Shown piece by piece: positions 35,038-46,472 of a stretch of 64,000 bases of DNA. This stretch comes from Lomentospora prolificans. Its lineage: Eukaryota > Ascomycota > Sordariomycetes > Microascales > Microascaceae. The stretch lies in the NCBI GenBank assembly GCA_029532625.1, contig JARFXM010000007.1, positions 1,550,001 to 1,614,000 on the forward strand. The letters are read 5' to 3'. Every line of letters starts with the position of its first letter. Within the stretch, counting starts at the first letter, position 1. Under the pieces are notes generated by a model. That model did no database searches. It had not been told where the DNA came from and was given only the letters and a program-made list of their open reading frames with translations. The position numbers and the translations under genes are program-made.

Positions 35038-36665
35038 TGTGTATCGTTCTCACGGTTGTGAGCGCTGGTGCATCCCTATGGATCAGACACCACGTCTCCA
35101 TCGTGGTCAGACAAGAGAGTTCGTGACAGCATTATTTATAGAGGCGATGCCGTTCATCCGTGACAGGCGCATAGTAATGGTCTCTTGGCGTTAAAGAGAT
35201 TATTAGGTAGCGTTGCACATGCCGTCAGCCCGGATGTCTACGAATTGCGCGTCTCTCCCTGTCAATGCTGGCCATATTTAGTCTTGGCCGGCATTGACAG
35301 TGTCCAGCCGCACGAGAGTAAGCCCGTCACCCTTTTCGGGTTTTGCGCGGTGCGATATTCATCCGATATTATTGGATACGGGGTTCGGAATTGCGCAATT
35401 CCGATCTTAAAGAGACGGAAAGACGTCAGCTTTTTCGTATATCGTCGCGTTCATCAAGATATCAACAACGTATTTTGTTAGCCTCTTTATTCTACCCATT
35501 TCTTCCAGCTGTCAAGTGATTGACCAAAGAATGGAGTCGCTAAGGCTCCAACGGGTACGGTCGACCTCTCAATTCCGGTCTACGGTCTATTTTGCGGCCT
35601 AAGCCAGAATAGTCTTGATTGACACACCACTTATTTCTGCCTCGTAGCAATTGAATAACACGTGTAGAGCACGCGCGGTATCCCCAAGGTAGGGGGCGGT
35701 GAGTTTCATCGATCCTGCATCAATTGATAATAACGTAAAGGAATCAGCTTGAAAATGACAACATTTATACAAGGAGAATCCATCTTCTCGGTTCCGCCAT
35801 CGCCTGAGCCTAGAAGCAATAGTCGGCTCCTGCAGCTCGCCTGAGATGCCCTGCTCATTTCGCTTCGGCAGCCGGATTCCGATCATCGTCTCCCTGAATA
35901 CACTCGCGACGTTATGCATATCCATCTGTAGCACCACAACGGACCCTAGGGCGCCGCTACGACCTCCCGAAGAACGGTGCTGGCTCTCTGGTACGGAGTT
36001 TTTTTAAAGTGAGTCCATAGCGACATATTCCACTGATAGAAAATTGAATCTGTGTCGGGCGATTAAGCCCGGCCTATTCCTGATGAACGCCAAACTTAAT
36101 TCGTCTGCTATCTTAGAGTCCATAATGCCCGCAGATACTGAAGTCGTACGAACGGACGACGTCTTCACTGTGAGTAGAAGGCGACAATAACCTGACCGAA
36201 ATATATCCAAACAGGGAACACTTACCTAACCCTGCTTGAGCATACCAGTCTGTATAGACCTCACGACGGTTACTATAGAGACATCCACAAGAATCTATTA
36301 ATAATCAGATCACCTCACGGGCCAAGTTCTTTCAAATCTGGGGTAGCGCGAATTCGATGATCCAGCAAGACCGTGGATGTGGGGATTTCCGCATTGGGAA
36401 AGAGGTCTCCGCCAAGCGAGGGCGCTGTCAATATTAGGCGACGGTCACTCGGACCAGAGCCGAGGTTCACATGGCGGTTTAGGTTGATTGTCTCGTACAA
36501 GCCTGGGAGGGCGACAAGTTCAAGGGCCTCCAGCTCACATTCTTACCGTACTAAAAGCGAAGGTATTCAAAGCATCCCCTCACGAGACTACTTTCCCTGC
36601 TGTTCCCGCAGACATCGCTGCGCTACTCCCTCTCAAGCAACGATCCTGGCCCAAACATCACTAAT
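35038..36665. other. Divergent intergenic region
   Basis: About 1.6 kb between the FAD monooxygenase and the esterase gene, containing the inverted repeat at 35259-35300. Short frames (for example 35599-35937 minus) have no family features. Confidence 0.4.
35259..35300. repeat. 15-bp inverted repeat upstream of the FAD monooxygenase
   Basis: Left arm CTGTCAATGCTGGCC (35259-35273) and right arm GGCCGGCATTGACAG (35286-35300) are inverted copies with one mismatch, separated by 12 bp. It lies 222 bp upstream of the monooxygenase ATG. It could be a dimeric regulator site or a hairpin. Confidence 0.7.
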
Positions 36666-37808
36666 ATGGCCTCCAGGAGTGCCATTTCCATCTTTACCCT
36701 CCCCGCCGTGGCGTCGGTGAAGCTATGTTTAGCGGTTCTCCGAATTATTTTTCGGCGCAGGCCGCATCCAAGATGGGATTTGCGGCAAACAACTGCCGTT
36801 GAAATCACCAAGATCATGCTGCGCATCATGTCAACTTTGCGAATCTCGCCGAAACTTTCACTATCCCCCGGATCAGAGGGGAACAGATTTGTCACTGTCA
36901 TTCCCGCTGCGAGAGACCTGTACAAAGGCCCGACTGATGATAAGGACATCCGCCCGCGGACCGTTGGCGGGACTTGGACACCCAAGTTGCCAGACACGAC
37001 ACGAGCAGGCGAGAGCGGTGACTCCTTGTTGGTAGCACTCCATTTCCACGGAGGTGCATACGTCATAGGAGACGGCCGGGATGGAGATACCGGATTCTTA
37101 ATCCAGACTCTCTTGAACCACGGAGGCTTTACGCATGTCTTCACCCCACAGTATCGACTCTCTAACAGACCGGACGGCAGATTTCCCGCCGCCCTTCAGG
37201 ATGCCGTATCTACTTACGTCTACCTGCTGCGTGAACTGGGCATCCCGGCCAGTTGCATTGTAGTGAGCGGAGACTCGGCCGGCGGAAACTTGGCGCTAGC
37301 TCTTTTACGCTACATCCAGGAGTTTGGCTCGGAGCTCGACCTAGCGCTCCCTGCGGCACTCACCCTCTGGTCGCCTTGGACAGACGTAGCCGGGAGCATA
37401 AGAAAAAAGGATATTGTCGGGCCTGCTCGATACGCGACGGACTACCTCGACTATACGTTTTGCCAATGGGGTTCGTCGGCTTTCCTTGGCCACGGCAAGA
37501 TAGCACCGCTGGATCCTTATGTCTCGGTGGTCGCCGATCCTTCATCGAGCAGTCGGGTGCCGATCTGGGTGCATACCGGCGGCATGGAGCTGTTGTATGA
37601 TGAGAACCGCAAGTTTGTGGAGCATTTTAGACGGAACGGTGCGGATGTGGAGTGGGTTCTAGATGAACACTGTCCCCATGATATCCTCTTGCTGGGAAAA
37701 ACATTGGGATTCCAAAAGGAAGCTGAGGAAGCCGCTGGGAAAGCAGGAGACTTTGTCCGACCGTGCGTGGCTGGAAGCGAGGGACCCGCGTCAGGCAAGG
37801 ACCGGTGA
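36666..37808 (+). CDS. Alpha/beta hydrolase, HSL family esterase
   Basis: Single exon, 380 aa. Hormone-sensitive-lipase signature: oxyanion motif HFHGGAYVIGD, nucleophile elbow VSGDSAGGN, acid region LLYDENRKFVEHF, and catalytic His in CPHDILLL. A hydrophobic N-terminal stretch (ISIFTLPAVASVKLCLAVLR) may be a membrane anchor. Such fungal enzymes hydrolyse esters or lactones, and many sit in metabolite or xenobiotic clusters. It is divergent from the FAD monooxygenase and could work with it or with the P450s, for instance opening a lactone after Baeyer-Villiger-type oxidation. That pathway link is a guess. Confidence 0.88.
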   Translation: MASRSAISIFTLPAVASVKLCLAVLRIIFRRRPHPRWDLRQTTAVEITKIMLRIMSTLRISPKLSLSPGSEGNRFVTVIPAARDLYKGPTDDKDIRPRTVGGTWTPKLPDTTRAGESGDSLLVALHFHGGAYVIGDGRDGDTGFLIQTLLNHGGFTHVFTPQYRLSNRPDGRFPAALQDAVSTYVYLLRELGIPASCIVVSGDSAGGNLALALLRYIQEFGSELDLALPAALTLWSPWTDVAGSIRKKDIVGPARYATDYLDYTFCQWGSSAFLGHGKIAPLDPYVSVVADPSSSSRVPIWVHTGGMELLYDENRKFVEHFRRNGADVEWVLDEHCPHDILLLGKTLGFQKEAEEAAGKAGDFVRPCVAGSEGPASGKDR

Positions 37809-40800
37809 GGTGGGATTAATAAATAGACGGATTTAAATTCGATAGTCTGGGCAGCCCTGCAATGTCTCCGGCTTGCTCCAAACACTGCGTCTTTGCCGCT
37901 GTCAGTCCTTGAACAGAGTGTCTTCTTGTTTTCATACTCCTCCATACCTCATCTTATACTCCCTAGGCGCGAATCAAATCATCCACATACGCCTACCTTT
38001 TTGTTAACACGGGAAGGTTAGAAAAATCGGCTGAATGCTGCAGCTAAAGAGCAGCTTGGATGTCTTTGTTAGACACGGGACTGGTGCTGATATATTCGGG
38101 GATATATCCGCACGGCGGAGGACCATCGGTGTGATCGCGAATCGATGGAAACGGTGAGAAGAACAAGAACTAGCAACGATCCGTATCGATGGGAATCCCC
38201 TTCCTAACTTCCTAACAGCCTCAAATGCGTTATACCTATGAGAGTAGCTCGCGACAGGGTGCGATGCTTGGTGTCACCCGGACAGCAGTGCCTCCCGTCC
38301 AAGCCATTCTCAGTTATTCATACACAACGGCTTCACTTAATTTAATCGCGTGGAACAAGATGTATTCGATGTTTCCACATCAAACCCTCATCGACCGACA
38401 GTTATTTTTACTTGAGGGGATAAACGACGACACGGCTTTCCACCTGCACGACCTGGCCCAACAAGCTTGGACAACTCGAGACATTTCCTGGCCCGATTTT
38501 GGGGGGCAGATGTTTCTGAGTCAGACATCTTCGACCTGTCACTGACCGTTCATGTTTGATAATGCAGCGAGACACCAATTCTGTACAAAGGCCGTCAACA
38601 CCAGAGTTCGTAATTGAGTATTCCCAGTGAAATTTCATGTGATCTACCACCAAGAGTGACCTTCATTGGCTTCGGCGGGCGAACGCAACCCCACACATAT
38701 CTGTTTCTGAAAATCCAAACTGAGGAGTTGGCCCCAATCACTCTGCGCCACATCTGTGTAACTAGCCCATTAACCTTATCTACCTCCTCGAGCTCGTCTG
38801 GCTCATTGAACTTATTTAGCCCATCCAGCTGGCGGAGTTTCCTCGCGCTAAGACTGAACCGTTGGGCTTGGCTCGAGGTATACAAGCTGGCTTTAACGAA
38901 TCGAATACTATGTTTTCGGCCAGGTACCCCCACCTTAGCGCTTCCTATGTCCTAGGATTATTTCCATACGCTGACAACCCTCCGGACATCTGTCTATATC
39001 CTTGGCGCGTCTACCCCAAGGACTTGATTCTATAGAAGCGTCTAGAATTGCGGTAGTATTATTAGAAAGACCAGGTACTGACCCGGCTTTCCGACTCGGC
39101 AAAGGCGGCCGTTGATGGCTGGTTCAGTTTTTATCAGAGCTGAGAGAATGAGACTTGCTTTGTCTAAATAGAGGAGAAATGGTACTAAAACAGTACGCCG
39201 GTACGTCTGTAGATTTAAAACCAACGATGTTCGACCGAGCCTCCTAACCAGGCAGAGCTCCAAGGCAGGATGCTATTAGATTCCGAGGAGTCCTTTCTCA
39301 AGAACACACCTAGGAGCGAGACGCGAATCGGTCGGGCTGTCGTTAGCGTTTAATCTCATTCACTTTGGGTCATCGCTCCGGCCTCAGGTAACATGCAGTC
39401 AAAAGGAGCTCCTCATTATGAGAGGCAGCCACACTAGCAACAAGACACCATATACGTAGTTTTGGCACACATCGTTTATTATCAAAGTCCTCAACAATAG
39501 ACTGGCGGAGACCGAGGAAGCAGCACAAGCTCGAGCGGGCCTTTTCAAGCTCAGAGTCCTACTTTTAGACATCTTTTTCGTGACATATTGGAAAATTAGC
39601 ACTTCTGGGAAGGCCACCTCGACCGACGCCGTCGTAACGACTTGACCAACCTGCGTACGACGTTGAGGTGATGAAGGCGTGCCGACGAGGAGTTCGGCTT
39701 CGGTGGAGCAGATCCCATCCAGAGCTCCCGTTCTTTGTACGTTTACCCGGCTCTAGACTAGGTTACTGGAGAAGTTTAGCATTCTTACAAGCCATTGATC
39801 AAAGAGCAATCATTCCTCTTGGCAGGCTTTTGAAGATACGGAGTGATAAGAAGTATCTAAACATCGGTAAGAGTGTTTCATGAACAATGAGACTCGCTGT
39901 AAGCGTACAATCTCTTTTATTGTACAGTCAGCGCATTTCGAGTGCAAGCATCAGCTGTTGCTGAGTCTACTAAGAGATATACGTAGTTTAGGATCACGGC
40001 CAAGTTGATGGCTGCTCCTCCATCGCGGCACCGCCCCGTAAAAGTATACATACACATACCCAGAATCTTGGCCATTTCGGTCTGGCTACCGCCGGCGGAT
40101 ATTGACGTGGCCGAGGAAAATCAATGGTCACTCAGCTCTTGATCCTCTACGTTCGTTTTTAGTTTAGCTGATAATGCAGAATACCTAAAGCACCTGAGAA
40201 TGTGACAGGGGGTTTGAGAGGGAGTTCACTCGCTAGTGTTTAGGTGCCGAGACGAGGTCCAGGGCTACTGCGCTTGAGGGATCCCGGCGTTACTATCGCC
40301 GTCTCACGGGAAAGTGAAGAGCCCTTGGCATCTCTCAGCCAGCCTCGATACACCTAGCAATTTGCCGGGCGCATGGAGGAGACTTGTGTTTTAGAAGAAG
40401 GGTGGACCTCGTTCCACAGGACCACCTTCATTTTCGTACCCTAACCTGCGCGCCACCTCCGAGAGATAAAACCTAATCAGCTCGAAGTAGCCTAGCTGCG
40501 TAAATCCTTGGGCTCCCCAGTGCGTAACAGCATCATCAGGAAACAATACGAAGGCACCGGTAGGCAAAGGCAATGCATCTTCATGGAGGCGAAGGGCGTC
40601 TATATGGAGTAGCTGTATGATGGTTTCCAAACTACCCACACGCGATGGGGTACTCATTTTTCAATCATCCTTAGATAAAACGAGTCCTTCGTAGAGTCAA
40701 AACTGAGGGCTTCGGACCGAGCCACCATGTCCGGGACAGAGCTGTTGCTATGAGCTGCAGCTAATGACCGTGTCGGTGATCTGCAGTCAGTCACGTCGGG

Positions 40801-40964
40801 CTTTTGTGGAGTCGGTGAAGCATGTCGAAAGGCTTTGCGGTCTGTCACAACCTGTTTTAAGAAGGCAAGGTACCATCTGAAGCTTTGCAGCAATTAATGA
40901 TCACGCGCGGGGTTTACACTGAGGGACATATTGGCGTTTGCCGCAGTAAATTTTGCCATTTTCT

Positions 40965-41003
<39 letters not shown>

Positions 41004-41379
41004 CACCATGGTCCCTGACCGGTGAATAGAAGCTAGCATTGCCAGCGTGGTCCGCTAATCGACCTCCGCCAAAAGGAGGATCGTCGTACTCCGGGGCAAG
41101 CCAATTTAATTGGACAAAGTACGACTCCCGCGTTCATCTGGCCTTGGCCAGCGATGGTCGCTGCCTAAGGTTGAGAGAGCGCCGCTACATTAATTGACTA
41201 GAGCCGCATCCTCTCATGAGCATCAATATCCACAGTAACTTTTCCGCTACACTCGCAAAATTCGCCGCGCTTTCCCGTGTTCCAGTCTACTATTAATAGT
41301 CGTTTCTTCTCATCGCAATTGCGACATCGTCCATTCTTTGCCATCTAATCCTCGGCAATTCCAGTCAGGGTAGCTTACC
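37809..41379. other. Long gene-poor region
   Basis: About 3.6 kb with no convincing gene. Minus-strand frames at 40391-40657 (88 aa, with ATG) and 40654-40893 abut and could be exons of one gene, but I find no motif or clean splice. Other frames (38225-38955, 39399-39617) look like noise. A pure run of 36 T lies at 40968-41003. Confidence 0.45.
40968..41003. repeat. Poly-T tract, 36 nt
   Basis: An uninterrupted run of T in the + strand. It could be the reverse of a retroposon poly-A tail or a replication-slippage tract. No target duplication or retroposed gene body was recognised next to it. Confidence 0.85.
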
Positions 41380-43053
41380 ATGGAAACCCTAACCCCTGAG
41401 ACAAGGGCCCAACTCCATGAAATTAGTGATTTAATGCTGGACATCTACCAAACGCTGGTTCGCATGCGCTATCTTAGACCTGAATGGATTCATAAAGGTC
41501 CGCATAACCTCGACGATCAATTGCCCCTCTACGAGTCGTTAAAGTTGGACCCCTCCATAATCTACCTCTATAGCATTCTTCCCTACGTCGATACGGGAAG
41601 TGTTACGGGGGTCGACTTTTTTCAGGGAAGCTACTTCGCAGATTTCCGGCAAGAAGATGACGTTAGGAGGGGCCGCGATCCACTGTACGAGAAGGAAGAC
41701 AGCGACGATGAGGACAACGGTATGAAGCCTTGGATGACACCGCTTTCAATGCTTGGGAATCATCAAAGTGTTATCATTTACAGCGCCCGATCACATCATA
41801 TTTGGATCTACGATCAGGAATCTGCTGGGAGTACGGACCATGGATTGCATAACCCGGAGCCCGCTATTATCCTAGACCATACAAGCGACGTGGATGGAGA
41901 AGAGGGAAGTCTGGAAAGTACGCATGACCCGGCAGAGGGTGAGGGGAATTCGAGCCAGGAGGAAGGTGGTGACAGCGACTTTAGCGATGATGAAATGGAA
42001 GACACAGAAATTGAATCAGTTGACGGTGACGAGGACATGGAGGAAGGTGACGAGGATGACTGGGAGGACGGAGATGAGGATGGTGGCGATAGCGGCTCTC
42101 AGGTTGACGGCGATGCCTATGACACTGGGAACGGCCGGCCAGCCCCCGATGTTCTCCGCGACATAGTTAAATGGTACAAACAGCTGAAGGAGACCCCCGG
42201 CGGTGGTGAAAGCTCAGGAAATGACTGGGAACGAGAGTTCGTGGCCGAGATTTATCGCAAACACGGGTGGCCAGGTGAAGATTTCGATGGCGACGCCTTC
42301 GAAGTCGACCACGTACGGGGCCTTGCCCTTCGATCTATCAAATGGGACGCAAACGAACCACTTCGGAAGGTGGCGGAGCTTAAAGAATCTATAGTGTGGA
42401 GTGCTGAAAATATGGAGAGGCACCGCAAGCAGGTGGCGGCCGCCGCAAAATCGGTCGAGGAGACATGGGTCGCGCGCTGGGAGCTGTTTCGCGCGGAGCA
42501 GATTGGTGAAAGCAGCAAACGGGCATTCGAGGCTGCGGAGGAAAATTCCCGGCGTCTATGTCCAGGCGGAGTGGCCCAGCCACCAGACGAAGTGCCGTTG
42601 TGGGAAGTGGAGCGGCTTCGCTCCCAGCTGAAGTGGAAAGAGGGCGAGATCGAGGGACTCCAGCGGAAACTCGACCATCCTACGGAAGAATGTAACAAGT
42701 GGAACAGCAAATCGTACCTAGAAGCGAAGATGAGTTATTCCCAGAGCCGGGCACGTCTTTTCCGAAAGGCACTGGAGGCAGCTATCGCAGATGCTGAACG
42801 GCGGTGTCCGGGAAAGATAATCACGTCCGAGAATGGGCTCAGAGTTTTTGGCGAGCGTAAACCCAGATATACCACATTGGAACTAGAACACCAGTTGAGG
42901 GAGCAACAGGAACGCCTTAATGCTATGAAGGGATGGGTGGCGAGTGTTCCCGAGGAGGCTGTGTCTGTGAAGGCGATGGCTGAACAGGAGATCGAGAACA
43001 GCGAACGCTATGTCACTAGTCTTGCCGAGAAATTAGTGGCAAGGAAAGAGTGA
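41380..43053 (+). CDS. Acidic coiled-coil conserved fungal protein
   Basis: Single exon, 557 aa. N-terminal conserved region (ISDLMLDIYQTLVRMRYLRP through IIYLYSILPYVDTG, and FFQGSYFADFRQEDD) is one I recall as typical of a large Pezizomycotina hypothetical family. Residues about 170-250 are very acidic (Asp/Glu/Ser/Gly low complexity). The C-terminal half is charged and helical with Leu/Glu heptad character, a likely coiled coil. No catalytic motif, signal or membrane segment. Function unknown; the acidic plus coiled-coil layout suits a scaffolding or chromatin-associated role, which is only a guess. Confidence 0.8.
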   Translation: METLTPETRAQLHEISDLMLDIYQTLVRMRYLRPEWIHKGPHNLDDQLPLYESLKLDPSIIYLYSILPYVDTGSVTGVDFFQGSYFADFRQEDDVRRGRDPLYEKEDSDDEDNGMKPWMTPLSMLGNHQSVIIYSARSHHIWIYDQESAGSTDHGLHNPEPAIILDHTSDVDGEEGSLESTHDPAEGEGNSSQEEGGDSDFSDDEMEDTEIESVDGDEDMEEGDEDDWEDGDEDGGDSGSQVDGDAYDTGNGRPAPDVLRDIVKWYKQLKETPGGGESSGNDWEREFVAEIYRKHGWPGEDFDGDAFEVDHVRGLALRSIKWDANEPLRKVAELKESIVWSAENMERHRKQVAAAAKSVEETWVARWELFRAEQIGESSKRAFEAAEENSRRLCPGGVAQPPDEVPLWEVERLRSQLKWKEGEIEGLQRKLDHPTEECNKWNSKSYLEAKMSYSQSRARLFRKALEAAIADAERRCPGKIITSENGLRVFGERKPRYTTLELEHQLREQQERLNAMKGWVASVPEEAVSVKAMAEQEIENSERYVTSLAEKLVARKE

Positions 43054-43740
43054 TGGCTCCTAATGGCCGTAGCTCACCAGAATTTACCACGTTTACCTAT
43101 CGTTCTCTGGCAAGGCCAAGTCAAGATCAACACCGAGTGATGGTCGGTCAGCACGGCTGATTCGCAGCATCTACAAATCACATTCAAAAAAGGATGGATT
43201 ATTCTATAAAGTCGATAAATTGATAAAGGGCAATGGATTTACTACAGGAGCAGGGGGTCGAAGGGCTCCCAACCACTTCGAGGGTCGGACGCATGTTAGT
43301 TAGTATGGGGTAAGCCACCCTGAGCCATGGACTTGGAAGGGAAGGGGACGAACGGGAAGCCAACTAACATGCTGAGGATGTGAGTCTTACGTGGCTACCC
43401 TCTTATTATCATGTTTATGCCCCTTTCCCTTGATAATTTCCCATGTTCCGGTAACCGACTATGCTTATTGTGAAGAAGATTCTTTCACTAATATAAACTT
43501 TTCCTTTCCAATCTTTCTTGGGTAGGTATTGCGATCGCTCTCCAACCAGATAGTGCTGACCTCGAATTCAGGCAACGAGGTCAGCCGGTATATGACTCAA
43601 GTTCCAAGTCATCTCCGCAAACTCCCAACCGAAACAGCCCCAAGAGAACACGAAACATACCGGACCATTGCCTATACATTTGTCGACTGTCATGTCGACG
43701 CGCTAGCTCGTCCACATCTGAATTTTATAATCCTCTAGCA
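43054..43740. other. Intergenic, no intact gene
   Basis: About 0.7 kb. A frame at 43529-43738 runs into the pseudogene that follows and may be its decayed 5' part. Confidence 0.4.
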
Positions 43741-44410
43741 GCAGAGGTCTTCTGGAATATCACTATCCCGAAAGAGCCTTTCACAATGGAGGAACAGTCG
43801 AAAACCGAAGTAGGAGTCGACGAACAGGGCTCGGACTACGAGGAAAATGCAGTCATCATCAAGTGGAATGTCCTGGTTGAGGCAATCGACTAAGCTACAC
43901 AAAAAGCGATTTCCCAGCGCCTCGTCTCTGTCGGCGTTTCAAGCCTATTGGCGAGGAGTCGTCACCCAACTTGAGGACGTCGTCATGGTAGACCCGCAGA
44001 TCCCTCAATACCCCACTCGCCCTCCCGTTCCCGAGTTCAGAATCACACTGTTTGATTCAATCCACTGCTTTAACTGCCCCTGCTACCAACCGGAGGGCGA
44101 CCCAAACATCGTGCTTTGAGAACAAGGACGGTGTAACGAAGAAAGATTTAATCAAAGCTCTCATTCGGTACATGTAAGGAGTCACTTGGCCGCCAGTGCA
44201 TACCGAGCCAGACGCTTTATACGGCCACAACGCCTTGATAGAAGTAGGCGATAAGACGAGGAACTACCGTTCAGTGCTTATAGCGATGATGTAGGTGTTC
44301 TAGTATACTCGTCGCCTTGGATGATTGTCCCTGGCGGGGAAGAAGTCGAAAGAATCGTGTATGGTTCCGAGCCAAGGATCCAGCTTTGTTGCGCACATAA
44401 TCACTACTAG
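43741..44410 (+). pseudogene. Degraded copy of a conserved fungal gene
   Basis: Successive frames carry the pieces of one protein in order: VFWNITIPKEPFT, VIIKWNVLVEA, a block ending CFNCPCYQPEGDPNIVL, then in another frame NKDGVTKKDLIKALIRYM, and later DVGVLVYSSPWM and YGSEPRIQLCCA. I recognise this order (DIEWNV, CPCY, VVLxNxDGVTKGDL, VYxxxWMS, PRIWMYC) from a common Pezizomycotina protein family of unknown function. Stops at about 43888, 44116 and 44173 and several frame changes break it. It is clearly non-functional as a whole. Confidence 0.65.
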
Positions 44411-45206
44411 GGGAAAAAGAAGGATATAAAAGAAAGGAAATAATCAAGAACCGGAAACCCGAGGAAGGGAGGCCAAGTTTAACCTCCCAGGAAAAGAGGA
44501 TATATACCTCCTCAGGACAAGAATGTCTTCATTCGCATGGAGCTAATACCAAATAGAATCTCTACTACCAAATAATTTGGTCTGTATGAATGCTCTGCTA
44601 AGTACCACGCCTTACCTGCTCTCCAATGATTGTAAAGAGCGGAAGCCAGGACCAATAGCTAGAAAAGTGCAAAAATAACCTGATCGAGAAGAAGCCACCA
44701 CGTATGGGAATATTCCTCGATAACAGATGCGAATGGAACCTAAAGACCTCGACATAGGCACAAAGCATTTTTCTCCAACCTAAACCTTGGCGTTAGTGGC
44801 CGCTTGAACTGTAAGCATTCTAAAAATCGGGCAATCACGGCGCCGCTTGCCAGGGAGGCACGAATACGCGCAGTCGTTGGCTCCTTCACGCACAGCCACC
44901 AGAATTAGGTGTCGATTTGTGCATCACCTCACACAATCGTGCTTTTGCAAGGGTCAGACCTTATTCGCTCTCTCAGGCTGATATTGTTGGGCAGTTCTGC
45001 ACTGAATTGCCTCAGGCCTCCAGTCCTGTCCTGAAATATTTAAGGTGGCGTGATTCTGGACTTGATGATAACCTTCCCAGTTCGCGCCAAGTCGCTTCAC
45101 TCGTTTCCCAAGCAAACATCTCAGTCGCATCTCACACTGCATCAGACGTCTTCGTCACACACCTCTAAGAATACTCTGGCCATCTTCCTCCATCTCAGCA
45201 ACCAGT
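44411..45206. other. Intergenic, no gene seen
   Basis: About 0.8 kb between a pseudogene and the VOC gene. Nothing recognised. Confidence 0.4.
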
Positions 45207-45666
45207 ATGCCTATCGATCATACCGGAATCCAAGTTTCCCTCGCCGACTACGAAAAAGTCGTCGCCTGGTATGAAAAAGCCTTGGCGCCCCTGGGCTACG
45301 TTAAGATGATTGATGTCGGGCCCGCTGTGGGTTTTGGCGAGAAAGGAGGCCATCCGGATTGGTGGGTTTCGAGCAGAGAAACGGGTAACAACTCAAGTCA
45401 CCATGCATTCAGCGTAAAAAGTCAGTCTTGCGAGCAGAGATAAGATCCCGGGCGCGATGTTGTGCCTAATTCAGCACTGACACGTTGTCCTAGAACGCTC
45501 CCTGGTCTCTGAATTCCACAAGGCTGCCCTTGAAGCGGGTGGCGAGGACAACGGGGCTCCTGGCATCCGAAGCCAATACCATCCTAATTATTACGCCGCT
45601 TTTGTCAAGGATCCCGTTGGCAACAACATCGAGGTCGTCTGCCACGCTCCCGAGACTTGTTCCTAG
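45207..45666 (+). CDS. VOC superfamily (glyoxalase/dioxygenase-like) protein
   Basis: Exons 45207..45420 and 45494..45666 with a 73-nt intron (GTCAGT..CCTAG) give 128 aa. It starts MPIDHTGIQVSLADYEKVVAWYEKAL, the first beta-alpha-beta module of the vicinal oxygen chelate fold with the metal-binding His5. It ends with the PVGNNIEVVCH strand carrying the usual acidic ligand (Glu). The middle PDWWV and HHAF segments are normal for small fungal/bacterial glyoxalase-family proteins. Probably a cytosolic metal-dependent enzyme on a small substrate; specificity cannot be told from sequence. Confidence 0.87.
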
Positions 45667-46014
45667 CTAATAAAAGGTTTCTTTTGGCGGGATACATGGA
45701 TGAGGTCGGTTGAGGAATTCAATGATATTGCATTCATTACTTTGTGGATAATGGGAAGATCCTGGCGCCGCACGCATTCATATATAGGTTCTCATGTGTC
45801 TGAACGTTCGAACCAGGAGTGCCAGATCACCCGATCCTGCAATCTCCGAACCTATGACGCAACATTGGCGGACAAAAACTTATTGAGAGCGAAAACAGAA
45901 CTTGATTGTGGGTCGGCTCTAGAAAGGTGATAAGAGAAAGACTCTGTCGCGTATTTGCCAAAACTTGCTTGTGGGACCGCAGGTTTGGAACTCTGTTGAC
46001 GCCGGCTTTTTCTT
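45667..46014. other. Intergenic between converging VOC gene and STAND remnant
   Basis: About 0.35 kb. Downstream continuation of the STAND remnant is possible but not recognisable. Confidence 0.35.
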
Positions 46015-46472
46015 GGGGGTATGAGGCTCTCCAGCAGCCACTTGCGAAAATGACGAATATTGAAGCAGTCATCCCTTGAGCTGCAGTAGTCCGAATCGTA
46101 TCCAAGACTGTTTATCCGTACATTTTTGAATTCTGGATCCTTTGGCAGCCATCCCTTTGGCCAGTATTACCCCGGCAGTGGCGATTTACTCCATGTCTTT
46201 CTAGATCCACCGCCAAGCCTATGCACAGAGATAAAATCCACCTCTGGTTCATCAGGAGAGTAGAGTATTGATAGATCAAATACGCCCTTCCGGTTCTCGT
46301 TACCGACGCGTGAGGATGACGATCTAGAGAATATCTTTGCAAGTGATAGAGTACTTCTTCGGGACTTGACCTCTGCCTTGTCCTCTGATACAAAATCAGT
46401 ATCCTCTGCTTCATCCCGGTGTAACTTGATTGTCACCTTGCGGAGGAACAGATTGCGAGACCTGGTAGTCAC
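46015..46472 (-). pseudogene. Remnant of a STAND protein with lipase-like N-terminal domain
   Basis: The minus strand reads GVFDLSILYSPDEPEVDFIS, VHRLGGGSRKTWSKSP, then after a TAA at about 46171-46173 YWPKGWLPKDPEFKNVRINS and FRKWLLESLIP. This is the start of the esterase/DUF676-type domain that opens many fungal NLR-like (STAND) proteins, where the oxyanion region reads VHGLGGGS. Here Gly is replaced by Arg, a stop interrupts the frame, and the GHSMGG nucleophile region, NACHT and repeats are missing. A decayed fragment. Confidence 0.6.

Noticed and set aside
14980..37808. Calling a defined secondary-metabolite cluster
   Set aside because: No backbone enzyme or precursor peptide, and several unrelated genes are interspersed; kept only as a finding.
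40391..40893. Possible two-exon minus-strand gene
   Set aside because: Two abutting frames, but no motif, no clear intron and no homology that I recognise.
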